From Faecalibacterium gallinarum (lineage in GTDB: Bacteria; Bacillota; Clostridia; Oscillospirales; Ruminococcaceae), in NCBI RefSeq assembly GCF_022180365.1, contig NZ_BQKV01000115.1, positions 1 to 64,000 on the forward strand: 64,000 nt of DNA. The letters run 5' to 3'. The notes beneath the pieces were generated by a model. That model ran no database searches and was not told where the DNA came from. It worked only from the letters and a program-made list of their open reading frames with translations. Every line of letters begins with the position of its first letter. The stretch's first letter is position 1. Below, piece after piece: positions 60,162-64,000 of the stretch. Both the position numbers and the translations under genes were made by a program.

Positions 60162-61751
60162 TTAAAGCTCCATATCCTGTTTTTGCTGGCGGCGGGGCGT
60201 CTGGCGTTTCTCTGCCTGTTCCTCCCGGATACGCTGCTCCCGGCCTTTGACCGCCTGCTGGATGGACGGTTTCTTTCCCGGCTCTGCGGTCTGGCGGTAC
60301 TGCTCGGATGGCAAAACCTGATTGAGCCAGTGGCGCACATCCCGCAAAATCTTTACATCCTCCTGTACGGCAGTCAGCGCTTCCGTCTTGGAAGCGATAT
60401 TCTCTGAAAGCTGTGCCTGCTCCCCGGCCAGCTTCTTTGTGCTGTACTTCGCCCCATCAAGGTGAACCTTGAAATACCGCAGGGCAGCGTTGTAGGCGTC
60501 CAGTTCCTCCTTATGGTCGGCGGCAAATTTCTCCTTGGGTTTCTTCCAGCGGATAGCGGCATATTTCACATGAACCGGCTTGTTTGCTTCAAAGTTCCCG
60601 ATATGGAAAAGCAACCGGTCAATCTCTTTCACACGTTTCTCCATCGGCCTGATTTCCTCACGGATGGAAACGGCCTGTGCGCTGGCTTCATCCAGATAGG
60701 CGTCAAGGCTCTCCACGGTGGAAATCTCTTTCTGCCGCAGGAAGTCAAGGGCTTCCATGACCTTGTTGAAATCTCCAACAGTGCCTTTCAGCTTCCCCTT
60801 GGAAGTCCAGCCGGTGCGTTCCTCGCTCCGCATATCCAGATACCGGGAAAGCAGTTCGGGGATGGTCGGTTCCTTTGCCTGTTCCAGTGCTTCCAGCAGC
60901 GCCGCTTTTTTCTCTTTCAGGCCGGACAGCCAGCCCTTTAAGCTGCGTACCATCTGCCGGATAGACTGCATGAGGGAATTGGCGGCTTTGATGTCCCGGT
61001 TCAGGTTGCCGATGTTGGTCTGTATGCCTTTCTTCTCCAACTGGCTGACCGCTGGCCCCATGTGGACGGTGGGGATTTTATCAATCCCCTGTCGGGCATA
61101 GGAGCGAAGGTCAAGGCGCTCCGGGCTGCCGATGGCTTCCAGATAGCGGTTCGCCGTGTCAGCCCAGCCCTGCCGCCATATCTCGGCGTACTTCTGGTCG
61201 TTCCAGTCCACGGTGTCCTCCTTGTGGCTTTTCCATCTGCCGGACGCAAGCCGGATACGCTCGCCGTTCTCGTCAAGGTCATAAACCTTCCGGCTCTTGG
61301 GGAGCCATTTCCCGGTTTCGTCCATCGCCCGCATGGTAAGCAGGATATGGGCGTGGGGATTTCCGTCCCCCTTGTCATGGATGGCATAGTCGGCAATCAT
61401 GCCCTTGGAAACGAAAAACTCCCGGCAGTAGTCCCGGATAAGGTCGGCGTACTGTGACCGGGGAAGTTCCCTCGGAATGGCAAGCACGAACCTCCGGGCA
61501 AGCTGGGAGTTCCATTGTTTTTCAATCGCTTCGGCGGCGTTCCACAAGGTATTCCGGTCTGCGTACTCTGGTGGGGCATGGGGCGGCAGCATGATTTCGG
61601 TGTGGACGATTTCGCTTTTATGGGAATAGTATTTCTGTTTCTGGTCGTATTCGGAAAACAGCCGTTCCCCGCTCTGGTAGGCGGCAGACGCAACGGCTGA
61701 CTGGCGCTTGCTGCGTTGGATGATTTTCACATCAAAGTGCGGGCATGGCAA
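60162..61751 (-). CDS. MobA/MobL-family relaxase of the inserted element
   Basis: A 529-residue relaxase. The N-terminal domain has SKRQSAVASAAYQSGERL (MobA_MobL signature) and the metal motif HDKGDGNPHAHILLTMR near residue 129, with the R-K-V-Y-D-L block after it. The C-terminal two thirds are a coiled coil. The TTG at 61751 is chosen because AAAGGAGG lies seven bases upstream; a further in-frame start at 61784 is unlikely. It lets the element be mobilised by a conjugative helper, in this case perhaps the surrounding ICE. Confidence 0.88.
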   Translation of the reverse strand: MPCPHFDVKIIQRSKRQSAVASAAYQSGERLFSEYDQKQKYYSHKSEIVHTEIMLPPHAPPEYADRNTLWNAAEAIEKQWNSQLARRFVLAIPRELPRSQYADLIRDYCREFFVSKGMIADYAIHDKGDGNPHAHILLTMRAMDETGKWLPKSRKVYDLDENGERIRLASGRWKSHKEDTVDWNDQKYAEIWRQGWADTANRYLEAIGSPERLDLRSYARQGIDKIPTVHMGPAVSQLEKKGIQTNIGNLNRDIKAANSLMQSIRQMVRSLKGWLSGLKEKKAALLEALEQAKEPTIPELLSRYLDMRSEERTGWTSKGKLKGTVGDFNKVMEALDFLRQKEISTVESLDAYLDEASAQAVSIREEIRPMEKRVKEIDRLLFHIGNFEANKPVHVKYAAIRWKKPKEKFAADHKEELDAYNAALRYFKVHLDGAKYSTKKLAGEQAQLSENIASKTEALTAVQEDVKILRDVRHWLNQVLPSEQYRQTAEPGKKPSIQQAVKGREQRIREEQAEKRQTPRRQQKQDMEL

Positions 61752-61782
61752 GTAATGTCCTCCTTTCTCCCGGCGTCCGGGC

Positions 61783-61821
61783 AAAAAAAGAGCAGGGAAC
61801 CTGTTTCAAGATTTCCTGCTC
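61783..61821 (-). terminator. Terminator before the MobA/MobL gene
   Basis: GAGCAGG(G)AA (61790-61799) pairs with TT(T)CCTGCTC (61812-61821). On the minus strand it is followed by a run of seven Ts (61783-61789). It ends the DUF3788 transcript just before the relaxase gene. Confidence 0.7.
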
Positions 61822-61897
61822 GGTGGTGCCGCCGGTGAGCGGCTGGTATTCAGTTTTGAAAGTCCGGGTCAGGTTGGCCCGATGATGATGAGAGGTG

Positions 61898-62311
61898 CTA
61901 TTTTCGATTTGGTTTTCTTTTGATGGCCAGCAATTTCATGTAATCATCAAATTCATCCGCATTGGTCGGTTCAAACATTACCCATTTCCCATCATGATAG
62001 GTTTTTGCTTCATCATATTGCCTGCAAACGACATCAGAGAGGGTATCTCTTATATCTTCAAATTTTGCTCTTTCATCCTTCCCAAAAATAATCATGAAAC
62101 CAATACAATTACTTTTTGCATATAGGCAACAAAGTGTTTTTCCACCTCTGCGATATTTATACTCGTAAGTCCAATTCTTACCGCCAGTATTCCATAGTCG
62201 TTCCATATCGTATTTTTCATCAATAGCCGAACATAACGCCTGCCAAACTTCAAATAAAGATTGTCCGAGTAATTCAATCATAGTTGATTGAGATGGTATA
62301 TTTTCAAGCAT
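61898..62311 (-). CDS. DUF3788-like protein
   Basis: A 137-residue protein with the pattern WNTGGKNWTYEYKYRRGGKTLCCLYAKSNCIGFMIIFGKDE that I associate with DUF3788 (a possible small-ligand-binding family of unknown function). It is visibly more AT-rich than the other genes of the inserted element. It has its own promoter: TATAAT at 62351-62356 on the minus strand with TTCCCA 17 bp upstream, and AGCGGAGGTG before the start. This is probably an extra cargo gene. Confidence 0.7.
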   Translation of the reverse strand: MLENIPSQSTMIELLGQSLFEVWQALCSAIDEKYDMERLWNTGGKNWTYEYKYRRGGKTLCCLYAKSNCIGFMIIFGKDERAKFEDIRDTLSDVVCRQYDEAKTYHDGKWVMFEPTNADEFDDYMKLLAIKRKPNRK

Positions 62312-62474
62312 TGTATCACCTCCGCTAAATTATGATTTACTACTGGCTCTATTATACTATGACTAGGCACTTATGGGAATAGATGAATTGTAAACTTGCT
62401 GAACGGAAACAGCTTGCAGCGCAAGGTGTTTCCGGGCGGCAAGTCCACAAAGGGGTAGCTGGCGGCAGCCAGCG

Positions 62475-62613
62475 CAGGGGAAGTGTAGCTTCCCCTGTGA
62501 TGATTGACTGAAGCCGGAACGCTGCGGGCAATCATCCGCTTTCCGCAGGAAGCCCCCGGCAGGGCGCAACACACTACCTTCAGGTGGTGTATAGTTGCGC
62601 CCTCTTTCAGAGG
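62475..62613. repeat. Cluster of four hairpins in a gene-free stretch
   Basis: CAGGGGAAG (62475-62483) and CTTCCCCTG (62489-62497) are a perfect 9-bp stem. CTGCGG (62522-62527) pairs with CCGCAG (62543-62548). GGGCGCAAC (62562-62570) pairs perfectly with GTTGCGCCC (62594-62602), with ACACTACC/GGTGGTGT inside. CCTCT/AGAGG follows (62601-62613). Nothing else is seen in 62357-62644. It may be a structured RNA, a transfer origin or an attenuator of the adjacent genes. Confidence 0.5.
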
Positions 62614-62644
62614 GACAGTCCACGGGCTGCGGCTCTGGAAGCAA

Positions 62645-62965
62645 TTATGACCGTTCCCGGTCTGGCTCTTTTCTCTTGGGATGTGGCTTTTCCGTACTCG
62701 CCTGTGCCTTGGCTTCGGCAAGCCTACGCCGGATGGAATTGTCCCGCTTCTGGATAAACCGCTGCTTTGTATCAGCGATAAAACGGCGGCACTCCGGCTC
62801 CGGGATGGCGTCCAGCTTTCGGATGGTACTCTCCACAATCTCCCTCGTCTGCTGGTCACGGATAAACGGCACGATTTCTTTCAGCCCCGCAAGGGTTTCT
62901 TCCTTCGTACCGGCGGCGTATTGATAGACCATAGCCAACTCGTCTTTTGAAAAATTCATCTTCAT
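62645..62965 (-). CDS. TTRAP-family transposon-transfer protein, copy 3 (inserted element)
   Basis: A 106-residue protein: MNFSKDELAMVYQYAAGTKEETLAGLKEI, IRDQQTREIVESTIRKLDAIPEPEC, then a basic extension (RRRLAEAKAQASTEKPHPKRKEPDRER). It is related to the two ICE copies but has a longer C-terminus. It overlaps the DUF3847 gene by four bases and is thus co-translated with it. Confidence 0.7.
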   Translation of the reverse strand: MKMNFSKDELAMVYQYAAGTKEETLAGLKEIVPFIRDQQTREIVESTIRKLDAIPEPECRRFIADTKQRFIQKRDNSIRRRLAEAKAQASTEKPHPKRKEPDRERS

Positions 62966-63261
62966 TCTGCGCCCTCCTTCTCTGTACCGTTTCCGGCAAA
63001 TACTTTTTCCATAAGCTGCCGGGTGCTGTCTTTGTGGAACAGCAGCTTCAAGAATAAACTGACCTGTTCATCCGTAATGGCTTCCGGGTGGGGAAGGTAG
63101 CTTTCCAGTATTGCGGCTCTGGTACAAAGCCGGTGCGTCCGTTCCTTCCGTGTCAGCGTCTTTATCTGGTGTTCCAATATCTTTTCTTCATGCTGCGCCC
63201 TTCGCAGCTTCTTTTCCGTTTTCTCTATTTCCTGATTGAGTGCTTCCAGCTTTTCATTCAT
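62962..63261 (-). CDS. DUF3847 family protein
   Basis: A 99-residue protein with a basic coiled coil (LNQEIEKTEKKLRRAQHEEKILEHQIKTLTRKERTHRLCTRAAILESYL), then FLKLLFHKDSTRQLMEKVF. DUF3847 proteins are common near relaxases of such mobilisable elements and act as MobC-like accessory proteins. It overlaps the RepA-like gene by four bases at its start. Confidence 0.82.
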   Translation of the reverse strand: MNEKLEALNQEIEKTEKKLRRAQHEEKILEHQIKTLTRKERTHRLCTRAAILESYLPHPEAITDEQVSLFLKLLFHKDSTRQLMEKVFAGNGTEKEGAE

Positions 63262-63596
63262 CGGCGGCTGTCCTCCTTTTTCGGAATGAGTACATATATC
63301 TTGTTGGGTTCCCCGAAGCCCTGACGCACTCGCAGTATCAGTCCGGCGTCCTCCAATTCATTCAGGGAACGCTTCACGGTCATGGTGCTGCGGGCAAGTG
63401 CCGCCGCCAGTTCCACGATGGGGAAATGGATAAATAAAATCCCGTTGGCGTCCTCTATGCCGGACAGGAAAACAATATCCAACATCCGGGCATACATGAC
63501 CTTGGCGGTGCTGCTGATCGGGAGCCGCAGCATGGCTCTCGGCAGCGGCATACAGGGCGGCAGGGTGGTGTCTGCGGTCATAAATTCAACTTCCAT
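63258..63596 (-). CDS. RepA-like replication initiator / helix-turn-helix protein
   Basis: A 112-residue protein with a winged helix-turn-helix: ISSTAKVMYARMLDIVFLSG, FIHFPIVELAAALARSTMTVKRSLNELEDAGLILRVRQGFGEPNKIYVLIP. This is the shape of the N-terminal domain of the RepA_N family of initiators, but the usual C-terminal part is absent. It probably binds the origin iterons or regulates the replication genes. AAAGGAGG precedes the ATG; the start overlaps the upstream stop. Confidence 0.65.
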   Translation of the reverse strand: MEVEFMTADTTLPPCMPLPRAMLRLPISSTAKVMYARMLDIVFLSGIEDANGILFIHFPIVELAAALARSTMTVKRSLNELEDAGLILRVRQGFGEPNKIYVLIPKKEDSRR

Positions 63597-63788
63597 TCAA
63601 TCGGTGTCCTCCTTTACTTTTCGTTTTGAGCGTTTGGAAAGATAATGGGGGCAGTCCACAATGACCGCCCGGAAGCTCTGCCTGCAAGTGCGCTGGCATT
63701 TCCGGCAAAGGTCGTTGTACGTTACCCGCCCCCGTTCATTGAGGAAAAAGGACAATTCCAGCTTCCTCTTTTTCGGCATTCTCGGCAT
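63597..63788 (-). CDS. Cys-rich small protein of the inserted element
   Basis: A 63-residue basic protein with four cysteines in CRKCQRTCRQ and VDCPHYL, likely one zinc site. Small proteins like this lie at the start of the same gene set in related transposons. AGGAGG stands four bases before the ATG. Function is unknown. Confidence 0.65.
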   Translation of the reverse strand: MPRMPKKRKLELSFFLNERGRVTYNDLCRKCQRTCRQSFRAVIVDCPHYLSKRSKRKVKEDTD

Positions 63789-63930
63789 GGTGCCTCCTTA
63801 AACAAAAATCCGCCCATTTCAGCCGTAACAGCCGCAATAGACGGATAGCAGATTTTAGTGTTGTGTTTCGGGGCGATTTTCAAGGGAAATGCGGCCATAG
63901 AGCCGCCCGGAAATCCCCCGTAGTATTACG

Positions 63931-63953
63931 GATAGGGCAGACTATGCCCTATC
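63931..63953. repeat. Perfect 8-bp inverted repeat in the upstream region of the element
   Basis: GATAGGGC (63931-63938) and GCCCTATC (63946-63953) with a seven-base loop. It lies upstream of the minus-strand gene set that starts at 63788 and may be a regulatory or attenuator hairpin. The remainder of 63789-64000 shows no supportable gene. Confidence 0.45.
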
Positions 63954-64000
63954 GGATTGTTGTGTTTCAGTATCAATTCGGTGTTCATTTTTGCCGGTTC

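Noticed and set aside
1-64000. CRISPR arrays, rRNA and tRNA genes
   Set aside because: No regularly spaced direct repeats and no RNA-gene signatures were seen by eye; the GGCAAC repeats are irregularly spaced and look like iterons.

Overview
The window looks like chromosome of a gut-type Firmicute of class Clostridia, probably Oscillospiraceae or Lachnospiraceae (I cannot go lower). The reasons are the roughly even GC content, the strong AGGAGG-type ribosome sites with frequent TTG and GTG starts, and a Clostridia-type integrative conjugative element (ICE) with Maff2, PrgI, VirB4, CD1108-like NlpC/P60, DUF4315, DUF4366, TopB and SNF2/methylase genes. No rRNA, tRNA or CRISPR array was found. 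Almost everything is accessory DNA.

Layout. (1) 1-2330: small regulators (XRE, a zinc ribbon, TetR) with clear promoters and terminators. (2) 2347-18936: fifteen tightly packed plus-strand genes that read like a polyimmunity island. They include two tandem paralogues, an ankyrin protein, a leucine-rich protein, a propeller-like protein with a DUF6892-like tail, a NADAR (ADP-ribose) protein, a formylglycine-generating-enzyme-like protein and a 1050-residue TPR protein ending in a Suppressor-of-fused domain. No toxin gene is visible. (3) 19388-30583: a minus-strand defence operon with its own promoter. In transcription order it encodes an SNF2-type helicase fused to a C-terminal SLOG/DUF2493 domain, DUF4391, a TIR-domain protein, a type III methyltransferase (Mod), an Abi_C protein and a type III restriction subunit (Res). 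Mod carries an apparent one-base frameshift near its end. The TIR gene, the Abi_C gene and the middle of Mod are visibly AT-rich, as if spliced into an older helicase-DUF4391-Mod-Res operon. (4) 30796-55904: the ICE, on the minus strand, from the conjugation genes (VirB6, PrgI, VirB4, NlpC/P60, DUF4315, DUF4366) through TopB, a primase/ArdC fusion, the 2568-residue helicase/methylase, DUF3848 and MobC to the relaxase. A tnpV gene is nested inside the giant gene in another frame. (5) About 55905-64000: a second element (serine recombinase, VirE-like helicase, CHC2 primase-like protein, MobA/MobL relaxase, DUF3788, TTRAP, DUF3847 and a RepA-like initiator). It appears inserted into the ICE maff2 gene, so the coupling protein and the start of maff2 should lie beyond the right edge.

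How it fits together. The ICE supplies transfer functions that the inserted smaller element could use with its own relaxase. The defence operon sits just beyond the ICE relaxase and may be its cargo. The best candidate for an undescribed system is this operon, which pairs a TIR enzyme (likely acting on NAD) with a SLOG domain (a likely sensor of nucleotide-derived ligands) on a helicase and type III restriction-modification chassis. A second SLOG gene lies about 2 kb away and a NADAR gene lies in the adjacent island. All family calls are from reading sequence only; no search was run.
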